From contig NZ_CVLB01000001.1 of NCBI RefSeq assembly GCF_001049755.1, positions 1,506,995 through 1,570,994 of the forward strand: a stretch of 64,000 bases of DNA, read 5' to 3'. Of the stretch, positions 35,243 to 43,826 are shown in pieces. The stretch's first letter is position 1. Every line of letters begins with the position of its first letter. Below the pieces are notes generated by a model. The model had not been told where the DNA came from. It ran no database searches and saw only the letters and a program-made list of their open reading frames with translations. The DNA comes from Brachyspira suanatina. Lineage in GTDB: Bacteria; Spirochaetota; Brachyspiria; Brachyspirales; Brachyspiraceae. The position numbers were made by a program, and so were the translations under genes.

Positions 35243-36331
35243 TTATCTTAATATATCTTCTATTTCAGAATTAGTCAAAAAATTCATAACTAAAGGCTGA
35301 GATTTATTATCCTGAGACTGCTGCCAAGTAGCATACATACCATCTTTAGTTCTTAATACATCTACATACCTTGAACAGCCTGTACCATAAGGGCTTATAA
35401 ATAATGGTAATTCTTTACTTATTCTTTCAATATGTGAGAACGATCCGTTTTCTATATATGCCACTCCGCCTAATTCTTCGCATGAATATCCTCTAGGTCT
35501 TTTTACAGCTTTTTCATGCTCATCTAAATTTCTGACACATTCTCCGCCGTCATAGAAGAATAAGCTTATTCTTTTATTTTTTAGTACTCCAACCTGAGGC
35601 ATATCAATAACGCAAGTTCCTCTAGTCATAGCAATATCCCAAGTATGACCTTTTTCAAAGAAATAAAATACAGGTGCTTCAAAATTGAGTTTCTCACCTC
35701 TTCTTATCATATATCCTGTATTTGAACTAGTCCAGTTATAAGGATGTGTACAGAACATTAAATATTTTTCACCATTATAACTATCATATACAAAAGGGTC
35801 TTTCAAATGAATAAATCTTGAATCTTCGCCTTTAATAAGTTCCTGAACATTAGAAACACTTAAATTTTCTATTTTATCAGCTACTATAACATCAATATCC
35901 CATACACCAGTTCCAGGTTTTAAATATTCCTTAAGATGATCAGGATATTTATTTTCAGATTTCTCTGAAGATATATAAAGTTCTACCTCGTTATCTTTAT
36001 TAAATCTTAAAGCAGTACCTTCTATAGATAAAACACCTCTAGGAAGTTCTTTTTTTAATATACTTTTTATTTTTTTCCAAGTATTTCCTTTATCTGAAGA
36101 TTTAAATATTGCTAATTCAGCTCCCCTATCTCCTAAATCCAAACCTGTTCTTGAATCTCCGGAATTTCTGTATCTTCCTGAAATATACAAATTACCTTCT
36201 TTATCTTCTATCATATTTCCGCCGCCGAACCAATATCCTGTTTCCGGTGTTACAGGTACTATAATTTTAGCTTTTTTTTCATCTATCAATCTAAGAGAGA
36301 ATTCCATTAACTTTTTTTCTAAATTTGTCAT
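35243..36331 (-). CDS. Cytoplasmic sialidase-like beta-propeller protein
   Basis: 362 residues, no signal peptide. One clear Asp box (SSDKGNTW, 78-85) and repeated propeller strands ('WFGGGNMIEDKEGNLYISGRYRN', 'LKDPFVYDSYNGEKYLMF', 'YGTGCSRYVDVLRTKDGMYATW') suggest a sialidase-like or GH43-like propeller. I cannot identify a complete catalytic set, so hydrolase activity is inferred. It is the first gene of the operon, behind a promoter with a ROK-type operator. It therefore probably acts on the compound the transporter brings in, perhaps a host or dietary glycan fragment. Confidence 0.72.
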   Translation of the reverse strand: MTNLEKKLMEFSLRLIDEKKAKIIVPVTPETGYWFGGGNMIEDKEGNLYISGRYRNSGDSRTGLDLGDRGAELAIFKSSDKGNTWKKIKSILKKELPRGVLSIEGTALRFNKDNEVELYISSEKSENKYPDHLKEYLKPGTGVWDIDVIVADKIENLSVSNVQELIKGEDSRFIHLKDPFVYDSYNGEKYLMFCTHPYNWTSSNTGYMIRRGEKLNFEAPVFYFFEKGHTWDIAMTRGTCVIDMPQVGVLKNKRISLFFYDGGECVRNLDEHEKAVKRPRGYSCEELGGVAYIENGSFSHIERISKELPLFISPYGTGCSRYVDVLRTKDGMYATWQQSQDNKSQPLVMNFLTNSEIEDILR

Positions 36332-36364
36332 AATAATTACCTCGTATATTATTTAATATATTAA

Positions 36365-36395
36365 TTAGTATAGTAAACTAACTAACTAAAATCAA
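36365..36395 (-). promoter_or_regulatory. Promoter and ROK-type operator of the transport/sialidase-like operon
   Basis: On the minus strand TTGATT (36395-36390), a 17-base spacer and TATACT (36372-36367) form a good sigma-70 promoter. A 17-bp near-palindrome, TTAGTTTACTATACTAA on the minus strand (36381-36365), covers the -10 and part of the spacer. Its TTAGTTT...ACTAA form resembles XylR/NagC-family operators. A repressor bound there would block the polymerase. Confidence 0.7.
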
Positions 36396-36589
36396 TTTTT
36401 TTATAAAAAAAGCATTCAAAAAATTATTTTTTTTACACTCTTATACTTTCATATCAAAATACATGTATTAATAATTTAAATTAATTTTGAAATAATGTAA
36501 TTTTTTATATCAAGTTAACATACTTCATAAATTTATAATATAAACTTTCGATAATAATTGAAAAGATATATTTTTATGGGGTTTTTATT

Positions 36590-37519
36590 ATGAATATGCA
36601 AAATGATTATGTTTTCAATGATGAAAAAATATATATTTTGTTGGAAGAATTTAGTGATTATTTACAAACTTTAAATTTCGCTGCTCATACTATTAATAGT
36701 TATAATAAAGATTTAAAAGAGTATTTTCAATTCTTGCATAATAAAAATATTCCATTAGATGAAGCTAATCATTATACAGTAAGAGATTATTTAACTTTTT
36801 TAAAAGAAAAATCTTTAACCAATTCCACTATGTCAAGGCATTTATCATCCATAAAAAAATTTTATAAATATTTAATAAGAAATGGATATTCTGATAAAAA
36901 TAGAATAGTAGATATGAAAAGTCCGAAAAGGGAAGAACATATAGCAAAATTTTTATCCATAGAAGATATAGATAATATATTGGCAATAGATGATGAAGGA
37001 GATTTTACACTTATCAGAGATAAAATGATGGCCCTATTTATGTATGCAATAGGACTAAGAGTATCAGAACTAGCTTCATTAAAACTCAGTATGATAAAAA
37101 AAGGTTCCGAAACATTAAGAATATGCGGTAAAGGTTCAAAGGTAAGAGATATACCAATACTTCCAATAATATATGATAATTGGGATATTTATATGGAAAA
37201 AAGAAGAATAATTCAAAGAGAATATTCTGAAAATAATGACTATCTATTTATAAACAGATTCGGAAAACCAATAAGCGATAGAAGCATAAGAACATCTATG
37301 AAGCGTTTAATAAGAAATGCAAATATATCTATAGATTTTTCACCTCATACATTGAGACATACTTTTGCTACTCATTTACTTAATAATGATGCTGAAATTA
37401 GAGGAGTTCAGGAATTATTGGGACATGAAACAATAGCTACTACACAAAGATATACTCATGTTACAAATTCAAGATTATTTGAAGTATATAATAAATTTCA
37501 TCCTCATTCTAATAATTAG
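36590..37519 (+). CDS. Tyrosine recombinase of the XerC/XerD family
   Basis: 309 residues. The N-terminal SAM-like core-binding domain ('FSDYLQTLNFAAHTINSYNKDLKEYFQFL') precedes the catalytic domain with Arg157 (GLRVSEL), Lys181 (GKGSKVR), HxLRH (253-257), His279 (LLGHE) and nucleophile Tyr288 (QRYTH). All are intact. It probably resolves chromosome dimers at a dif site, though an integrase role cannot be excluded. No second recombinase or element boundary is near. GGGG precedes the ATG. Confidence 0.9.
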   Translation: MNMQNDYVFNDEKIYILLEEFSDYLQTLNFAAHTINSYNKDLKEYFQFLHNKNIPLDEANHYTVRDYLTFLKEKSLTNSTMSRHLSSIKKFYKYLIRNGYSDKNRIVDMKSPKREEHIAKFLSIEDIDNILAIDDEGDFTLIRDKMMALFMYAIGLRVSELASLKLSMIKKGSETLRICGKGSKVRDIPILPIIYDNWDIYMEKRRIIQREYSENNDYLFINRFGKPISDRSIRTSMKRLIRNANISIDFSPHTLRHTFATHLLNNDAEIRGVQELLGHETIATTQRYTHVTNSRLFEVYNKFHPHSNN

Positions 37520-37601
37520 AATTTTTATTAAAAATCAAATCTTTAAAATAAAAAATAATATGTAAGATACATATTCATATAATTTTTATTTATAATAAAA
37601 A

Positions 37602-38270
37602 TTATTTGTTATTTTTCTTAGATCTTTTTATACTTCTAAGATGCAAATATACTGTATGATGAGAAATGTTTAAGTAATTTGCTACTAATTGAACAGACTC
37701 TTTAAATTCGAATATACCCTGGGCATATAATTTTTTTATTATTGTTTTATTATAAACAGAAGGTCCAACTTCATCTTTATCAACAGTTCCTATAACTTTC
37801 TTAAGTGCATCTACAATAATATCTTCTGACTTACTATTTTTGTTTCCTTTTGAATCTGAATTAATATTATCAGGAATAAATACTTTTAATGTATTTACCA
37901 AAGAAACATCAAATTTCCAACTTATAACCATCATAGCTATAGGAATACCGTTAGAATTTTCTATAACTGTATAATTTATTTTATGGCATTCACCTGTAAC
38001 AGTTTCAATAAAATTATTTTTAAAAAATTTATTATTATTTTTATCAAGCATTTCATTTAGTATGCTTCTGTCTTTATCGGAAATAGCATCACCAATATTT
38101 TTATTATGCAAACATTCATTAACTACAAAAACTATAGGACAATCCTCATTTTCAAAAGAATATATCACTATTTCAACATTATCACCAAGGTATTTACCTA
38201 ATGATATAGAAATGTTTTTATAACTATTTAATATGCTAAAATCTTCTTGGGTGTATATATAATTATACAT
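37602..38270 (-). CDS. YheO-like transcriptional regulator (PAS-like sensor plus HTH)
   Basis: About 222 residues. An N-terminal YheO/PAS-like domain ('ISLGKYLGDNVEIVIYSFEN', 'TGECHKINYTVIENSNGIPIAMMVISW') is followed by a linker and a C-terminal HTH of the YheO/DauR type: 'KKLYAQGIFEFKESVQLVANYLNISHHTVYLHLRSIKR'. The frame reaches up to 38342, but GGAGAAGCA lies just before the ATG at 38270, which I take as the start. It is divergent from the HD-domain gene, and the gap between them holds a palindrome, so it is a candidate regulator of that gene. Confidence 0.78.
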   Translation of the reverse strand: MYNYIYTQEDFSILNSYKNISISLGKYLGDNVEIVIYSFENEDCPIVFVVNECLHNKNIGDAISDKDRSILNEMLDKNNNKFFKNNFIETVTGECHKINYTVIENSNGIPIAMMVISWKFDVSLVNTLKVFIPDNINSDSKGNKNSKSEDIIVDALKKVIGTVDKDEVGPSVYNKTIIKKLYAQGIFEFKESVQLVANYLNISHHTVYLHLRSIKRSKKNNK

Positions 38271-38350
38271 TGCTTCTCCAATTTTTATTATTAATACTGT
38301 TATAATATAATAATTTTTTTTCATTTTCCAAATTTTTTTCACTAAAATGT

Positions 38351-38399
38351 TTGTTTTATTATTTTATATATGTATAATTATATTGATAATAATCAATAT
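38351..38399 (+). promoter_or_regulatory. Promoter and palindromic operator of the HD-domain gene
   Basis: TTGTTT at 38351-38356, a 16-base spacer and TATAAT at 38373-38378. A perfect 8-bp inverted repeat follows at once (ATATTGAT 38380-38387 with ATCAATAT 38392-38399) over the expected transcription start, just before an AGGT ribosome site and the ATG at 38410. Confidence 0.6.
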
Positions 38400-38409
38400 A
38401 GGTAATTAA

Positions 38410-39834
38410 ATGGAAATTAATTTAGATAACTACGCAATAATACCATTAGAAAAAATAAAAGATTATAGAAAACTAATACTAAAAGATAAAATAGAAATCA
38501 TTTCTAAAAATGAAAATGGAGTAGTTAATGTTATACCATATAATAAAATTGATTATTTATTTAATAATAATTTGGAAGAAAATACTTTATTTGCAGGATC
38601 TAAATATTATATATACAAATCTTATTTAGAAATGATAGAATTCTTTATTAATCCAAATGAATTAAACAGTAAAGACTATTTTTATTCTATTTTTACAAAT
38701 TCTAAGGATCCTATAGAAAATACAAGAAATGCTCAAGAAGCTATACTTGAAGATATATTATCTATGAATGAATATAAAAGAGTTGAAAATATAAAAAACT
38801 TATTAATAGAATTAGAAATAGAAGAGAATAGAGATAAATTCACATCTAAAGCTGCAAAACTTGTAGGAGAAATATTAATAAGATTAGGCCTTATGATAAG
38901 GATAAATGTAATAGGCAATATATCTGAAAACACTGAAAATCATAAAGGTATATATGACAGTAAAAAATATAATACAAACTATGAAGAATTAATGAAGAGT
39001 ATTGCTGAAAGTGCTTTCGTATTATTAAATAAAAATTACGAAAAAGAAGATATGTTTAGTGATGTAATAGGATTTACGGGATGTAATATAATAGATCATA
39101 GCAATAGACTATTTATTAATACTATAGAATTTATGATATTTTACAATAAAAATATAAGTATGGGAATGCTTTCAAAAATAAGAGCTAAATGGAAAAATGA
39201 TTATATGCCTTATTATGTAAAAATATCAAGAAAAAATAATTTTATAAAGGACATATCAAAATTAGATAATATATTCAAATTAGGAATAAGACAATTTGAT
39301 TATACTGAAATTGTGAATATGTCTATAGCGGCACTCCTTCATGATATTACATTAACAGAAATAACTAATTATTTACCAACAGAAAGTGTTAGTATAAACA
39401 ATGAAATATATTCACATGCTATTAAGTCTTATAATTATATAAAATATTCTATATCTATCAATCAAGATATAAACTTAGCTGTTGGAGTTCATCATGAATA
39501 TTATGGATACGGACATGGACTTGCTATAACATTATACGAAGCTATGAAATCAAAAAGACCTCATTTTGAATATCCATATTTAATAAGTTTCGATTCCAAA
39601 GATATATTTAATTTTACGGCTTTTATATACTATCCTGTAAAAATAATAGAAATACTTGATTTATATGATTTCCTAAAATATAAGCATGATATTTGCATAA
39701 GTGAAATAAATACTGATATAGAAATAATAGATTATATGTTTGATAACTTTTTAAAAGATGAAGTAAAAATAGATTATATAATATTTTCAATTTTCAAAAA
39801 TTATTTGTCAGATATGAAAACTTTTAATCAATAA
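38410..39834 (+). CDS. HD-domain protein, divergent HD-GYP-like
   Basis: 474 residues, no signal peptide. The C-terminal half has an HD metal-site pattern: His230 ('IIDHSNRLFINTIEFM'), His311-Asp312 ('AALLHDITL'), His336 and His361-His362 ('VGVHHEYYGYGHG'). The order and spacing are those of HD-GYP phosphodiesterases, but the Gly-Lys after HD and the GYP triad are changed (ITL; GHG). The N-terminal ~200 residues are of unknown type. Cyclic-di-GMP hydrolysis is possible but unproven. It is divergent from a YheO-like regulator. Confidence 0.62.
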   Translation: MEINLDNYAIIPLEKIKDYRKLILKDKIEIISKNENGVVNVIPYNKIDYLFNNNLEENTLFAGSKYYIYKSYLEMIEFFINPNELNSKDYFYSIFTNSKDPIENTRNAQEAILEDILSMNEYKRVENIKNLLIELEIEENRDKFTSKAAKLVGEILIRLGLMIRINVIGNISENTENHKGIYDSKKYNTNYEELMKSIAESAFVLLNKNYEKEDMFSDVIGFTGCNIIDHSNRLFINTIEFMIFYNKNISMGMLSKIRAKWKNDYMPYYVKISRKNNFIKDISKLDNIFKLGIRQFDYTEIVNMSIAALLHDITLTEITNYLPTESVSINNEIYSHAIKSYNYIKYSISINQDINLAVGVHHEYYGYGHGLAITLYEAMKSKRPHFEYPYLISFDSKDIFNFTAFIYYPVKIIEILDLYDFLKYKHDICISEINTDIEIIDYMFDNFLKDEVKIDYIIFSIFKNYLSDMKTFNQ

Positions 39835-39860
39835 ATACTAAATTATAAAAAGGATAACAT

Positions 39861-40379
39861 ATGATAACTATTCGTTTAATTACAATCTTATTTATTATTT
39901 TATTCAGTATTTCATGCTCAAATAATGCAAGTAATACTGATAAAAAAGAAACTACTACATCTGAAAGCATATTAGATTATGTTCAAGTGGATTCTCCAAA
40001 TTCATTTACTCCTTTGGGGATAGGCATAACAGTTGCTCCTCCTGAACATGGACAAAATGGAAAATATTTTATAGTTAATAAAAATATTGCAGAATCAACA
40101 TTCGATTATATGAATAATGCTTATGTATACAGAGCTTCAAAAGATAAAGAGGCATTATTATCTCTTTATGGGGATTATCAAAATAATACAAATAAAAATT
40201 TCATAGAAAATGAGAACAAAATAGATATAGAATATAATATAACTTCTCTTAATGAAAAATTTACTCTATGGCAAGTAGATGATATATATTATGCCTTATC
40301 TACAAAAATAGAAGATGATAAAGATTTAACCAATTTGTCTATATTATATGTTAATTCTATATATTGGCATAAAAAGTAA
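39861..40379 (+). CDS. Small lipoprotein of unknown function
   Basis: 172 residues with a signal peptide and a lipobox SISC (Cys19), then a Ser/Thr/Lys-rich linker and a compact domain ('FTPLGIGITVAPPEHGQNGKYFIVNKNIAESTFDY'). I recognise no family. It lies 26 bases after the HD-domain gene with AAAGGAT before the ATG, so probably cotranscribed, and ends at a strong terminator. Confidence 0.7.
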   Translation: MITIRLITILFIILFSISCSNNASNTDKKETTTSESILDYVQVDSPNSFTPLGIGITVAPPEHGQNGKYFIVNKNIAESTFDYMNNAYVYRASKDKEALLSLYGDYQNNTNKNFIENENKIDIEYNITSLNEKFTLWQVDDIYYALSTKIEDDKDLTNLSILYVNSIYWHKK

Positions 40380-40392
40380 TAATATGAAAAAT

Positions 40393-40420
40393 AAAAGGGC
40401 TTTATATTAAGCCCTTTTTT
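40393..40420. terminator. Bidirectional terminator
   Basis: Stem AAAAGGGCTT (40393-40402) with AAGCCCTTTT (40409-40418) and T runs on both strands. It serves the lipoprotein gene on the plus strand and the murB-like gene on the minus strand. Confidence 0.88.
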
Positions 40421-40437
40421 AATTCTAAATTAAATAA

Positions 40438-41364
40438 CTAACTAAGCAAAACTATATTAATTCTTGGATTAAAAGCATAATGCTGTTCTATTTTTTTTCT
40501 TGTATCTTCTATTAAATTAATAACATCTTCTGCCCTACATTCTGTTTCAGAATCATATAAAGATTCATTGATAATATAATTAGGAAATCTTCTATGCCAT
40601 TTCATAGCACCAAATTTCATATCAAGTCCACCTACCCTTTCTACCATTTCATAAGCCTTAACATCATAAAAATCATCAAATACAGGACCTATGTTAGCCT
40701 CTGTAGGTGCAACAGAACCTCTTATATATCTAAACCAATCTATTCTATTATCAATACTTTCCGGACTATCCTTTTCTAATACCAATACAGCTGATAATAT
40801 AATTATAAATCTTTTCTCTTTGTCAGTTAAAGCCAAATATTCATCTTTACTTAATTCTATTACTGTGCAGTCTTGTTTATTAAATAATGTTACTGATTTA
40901 ATCAAATTAAGCAGAGATATTCCGAAAGATTCTAATTTATCGTATATAGCAGCACCTATTCTAGTATTAACCAAAGCAACAAATTCTAATCCTGATAAAT
41001 TTCTAATTCTTGATTCATGAGAAAGTCTTTCCAAAATAGCAGAGCTATTAGATTTTAAAACACCATCTTCCAAAAACTCAAAAGATTCAAACTCACCCTC
41101 TAATGATACTATTATACCATTATACCCATTATCAGAAACTATAACTTTACTAGTATCTCCCATCACAAAATAATCTATAACATTCTTATGCAAAAAATTA
41201 GCAAGCTCTAAAAAATCAGATATTTTTTTTACAATAATATATAAATCAATATCTCCACCTACATTAAAACGGCTAAATTTACTAAAAGCTTGATTTATAT
41301 GATATTCTATATTTCTTTCTTTGAGAAAGTTCTCAACCATTTTGTAATTTTCTTGCATATTCAT
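40438..41364 (-). CDS. murB: MurB-like protein lacking the expected catalytic residues
   Basis: 308 residues aligned by eye over the full length of UDP-N-acetylenolpyruvoylglucosamine reductase: 'FSRFNVGGDIDLYI' (30-43) for the FAD-domain start, 'SGLEFVALVNTRIGAAIY' (124-141) and the C-terminal 'WHRRFPNYIIN ... DVINLIEDTRKKIEQHY'. The key positions are altered. The flavin loop G-x-GSN reads MGDTSK (68-73). The MNAGAYG segment reads DKLESFG. The YRxS motif is missing. The proton-donor Ser of AGSxFKNP is Pro (IGPVFDD, 225-231). The C-terminal Glu region reads FNPRINIVLLS. It is probably not a working reductase. AAGGA six bases before the ATG supports the start, which overlaps murC by 32 bases. 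Confidence 0.75.
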   Translation of the reverse strand: MNMQENYKMVENFLKERNIEYHINQAFSKFSRFNVGGDIDLYIIVKKISDFLELANFLHKNVIDYFVMGDTSKVIVSDNGYNGIIVSLEGEFESFEFLEDGVLKSNSSAILERLSHESRIRNLSGLEFVALVNTRIGAAIYDKLESFGISLLNLIKSVTLFNKQDCTVIELSKDEYLALTDKEKRFIIILSAVLVLEKDSPESIDNRIDWFRYIRGSVAPTEANIGPVFDDFYDVKAYEMVERVGGLDMKFGAMKWHRRFPNYIINESLYDSETECRAEDVINLIEDTRKKIEQHYAFNPRINIVLLS

Positions 41365-42721
41365 TACTAATCCTTACTATATTGCCTGCTCCCAAAGTCA
41401 ATATTATATCTCCATCTTTTTTCATATCATCAAGTACTGGCAATGCATCTTCTATATTTGGCACATATCTTATATGATTATTTTGTTTTTTTACTACATC
41501 ACATATAATCTCACCGCTTATTCCTGGTATAGGTGCTTCTCCTGCTGCATAAATATCACTAATAATAACTTCATCAGCATCATTAAATGCAGATTCAAAA
41601 TCATTAAGAAGAAGTTCTGTCCTGCTGTACCTATGCGGCTGAAATACAGCTATTATCCTTCTATTTTTATAAGCATTTCTAACCGATGAAAGTGTTGCTT
41701 TTATTTCTGTTGGGTGATGTGCATAATCATCAAACAAAGTTATCTCTTTATCATAAAGTTTATTCAATCTTCTTCCTACACCCTCAAAAGTTTTTAATCC
41801 TTCTTTTATATCAGCAATATCAATACCTAAATGAATACCAACACCTATTGAAGCCAAAGAATTCAATACATTATGAATTCCTATAAGAGGAACAGAGAAC
41901 TCTCCTAAACATTCATTATTATGATAAGCGGTAAAATAAGTTATAGGAGCTTCAACTCTTATAGAATCTTTATCAACATAAAAATCATAATCCTTTGAAA
42001 AACCATAAGAATAATATTTTTTATTAGCACTTTTTGATAAATCCTTTACAACATTATCTTCAAAACATAAAAATGAACAACCATAAAAAGGAACTTTATT
42101 AATGAACTCTAAAAATGCAACTCTTAAAGCCTCTACATTTCCATAATAATCCAAATGGTCATTATCAATATTAGTAACTATATTAATAACAGGAGAAAGT
42201 CTTAAAAAACTTCCATCACTTTCATCAGCCTCACATACCATATACTCACTGCTTAAATCATTACAAGCAGCATTACTTTTCAAATTAAAATGATTTCCGC
42301 CTATTATACAAACAGGATTAAGACCTGCATGCATCATTATTTGGCTTATAAGAGATGTTGTTGTTGTTTTTCCATGAGAACCTGATATTGCTATACCATA
42401 TCTTAAACGCATAAGTTCAGCAAGCATTTCACCTCTTGATATAACTGTTATCTTTTTTGATTTTGCTTCTATAATTTCTTCATTAGTTGGACTTATAGCT
42501 GATGAAGTTACAACTGCTGTAACATCATCTTCTATATTTTGAGCTTTATGCCCATAATACACCTTTATTCCTGAAGATTCTAAAGATTCTGTTTTTGCTG
42601 TTTTAGCTAAATCGCTTCCTGTTATAGTAAAACCTATAGCATTTAATACACTTGCTATAGCACTCATTCCAATTCCGCCTATTCCTATAAAATGTATCTT
42701 TTCTTTTCTCTTTGTAAACAT
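41333..42721 (-). CDS. murC: UDP-N-acetylmuramate-L-alanine ligase MurC
   Basis: 462 residues, normal length. It adds L-Ala to UDP-MurNAc in the cytoplasm. Seen: the Rossmann start 'HFIGIGGIGMSAIASVL' (10-26), P-loop GSHGKTT (114-120), 'EADESDGSFL' (~176), the 'NIDNDHLDYYG' motif and the C-terminal 'DDYAHHPTEIKATL'. It lies 28 bases after murG in the order ftsW-murG-murC. Confidence 0.97.
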   Translation of the reverse strand: MFTKRKEKIHFIGIGGIGMSAIASVLNAIGFTITGSDLAKTAKTESLESSGIKVYYGHKAQNIEDDVTAVVTSSAISPTNEEIIEAKSKKITVISRGEMLAELMRLRYGIAISGSHGKTTTTSLISQIMMHAGLNPVCIIGGNHFNLKSNAACNDLSSEYMVCEADESDGSFLRLSPVINIVTNIDNDHLDYYGNVEALRVAFLEFINKVPFYGCSFLCFEDNVVKDLSKSANKKYYSYGFSKDYDFYVDKDSIRVEAPITYFTAYHNNECLGEFSVPLIGIHNVLNSLASIGVGIHLGIDIADIKEGLKTFEGVGRRLNKLYDKEITLFDDYAHHPTEIKATLSSVRNAYKNRRIIAVFQPHRYSRTELLLNDFESAFNDADEVIISDIYAAGEAPIPGISGEIICDVVKKQNNHIRYVPNIEDALPVLDDMKKDGDIILTLGAGNIVRISNEYARKLQNG

Positions 42722-42749
42722 ATATTCCTCAATTTTTCATTATTTTTAA

Positions 42750-43826
42750 TTAATTATTTTTTCCTAGAATTCCAGTTATATCATCAACTATTGAAGATAC
42801 AGCCCTTGCGCTCCAATTGTTTTTAATATTTTCTCTAATTTTTTTCAATCTCTCTTCATTATTTAAATTATTAACAACAATATTCTCTAATTTTTCCTTA
42901 TCTAAATCAGATTCTTCTATCAAATATGCCATATCTTTATTAAGCAAATCCAAAGCATTAAAATACTGATGATTATCTGTAGCATAAGGAAAAGGTACTA
43001 ACAATGAAGGAACATTCACAGCTAATATCTCACTGATAGAACTGCTTCCAGCTCTAGATATAACAAAATCTGCTGCATGAAGTAAATTGGCCATATCTCT
43101 ATAGTAACTATGTACAAATACATTTTCAAATTTGGCATTATTCACTTTAGCAATTATATCATTAGCCCATTTAGGACCTGCAAGCCATACAATATACAGA
43201 TTATTAACCTTTGATTTTATATCTTTTATACATTCAAAAAATAATTCATTCAATTTCAAAGCACCTTGAGAACCGCCCATAACAACTAAAAGTTTATCAT
43301 CTTCTTTTAATTTCATAACAGTCCTAGCACTTTCTCTATGAACCACAAAGAAATCATTTCTAACAGGATTTCCAAAAACCTTTCCATTAGGCATAAACTC
43401 TAAAGTCTTTGAGAAAGTCAAATATGCTCTTTTAGCATTTTTATAAAATATTCTATTAACTTTACCAGGTATTGAATTCTGCTCGCATAAAAATATTGGT
43501 ATGTTTTTGTTTTTTGCAGCATAAAGCATAGGAAAAGAAACAAATCCGCCCATACCTATTACACAATCAGGTTTATGCATCTTTATTATACGATATGATT
43601 TCATCAAAGCCGGTATAAATTTTAGTATAAATACTATTTTCTTAACAAAATTGCCTGGAGAATTAATATTTATAGTATTAAAATCATAATTGCTCGGTAT
43701 CAATGGATAATCTTTTTGAGCAACAACAAGTCTTGGTTTATGTCCTTCTTTTTTCATATAATCATATATAGAAATAGCAGGAGTTATATGTCCGGCAGTT
43801 CCTCCGCCGCATAAAATTACATTCAT
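42750..43826 (-). CDS. murG: UDP-GlcNAc:lipid I N-acetylglucosaminyltransferase MurG
   Basis: 358 residues. It makes lipid II at the inner face of the membrane. Seen: 'CGGGTAGHITPAISI' (6-20), 'VIGMGGFVSFPMLYAA' (~89-104), 'EQNSIPG', and the UDP-GlcNAc site 'GGSQGALKLN ... SRAGSSSISEILAVNVPSLLVPFPYATDNHQ'. Its ATG overlaps the ftsW stop as ATGA. Confidence 0.97.
   Translation of the reverse strand: MNVILCGGGTAGHITPAISIYDYMKKEGHKPRLVVAQKDYPLIPSNYDFNTININSPGNFVKKIVFILKFIPALMKSYRIIKMHKPDCVIGMGGFVSFPMLYAAKNKNIPIFLCEQNSIPGKVNRIFYKNAKRAYLTFSKTLEFMPNGKVFGNPVRNDFFVVHRESARTVMKLKEDDKLLVVMGGSQGALKLNELFFECIKDIKSKVNNLYIVWLAGPKWANDIIAKVNNAKFENVFVHSYYRDMANLLHAADFVISRAGSSSISEILAVNVPSLLVPFPYATDNHQYFNALDLLNKDMAYLIEESDLDKEKLENIVVNNLNNEERLKKIRENIKNNWSARAVSSIVDDITGILGKNN

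Noticed and set aside
36590-37519. Xer-type recombinase as the integrase of a mobile island covering 28-36 kb
   Set aside because: No attachment-site repeats, tRNA gene or other mobile genes are visible, and base composition does not change across the region.
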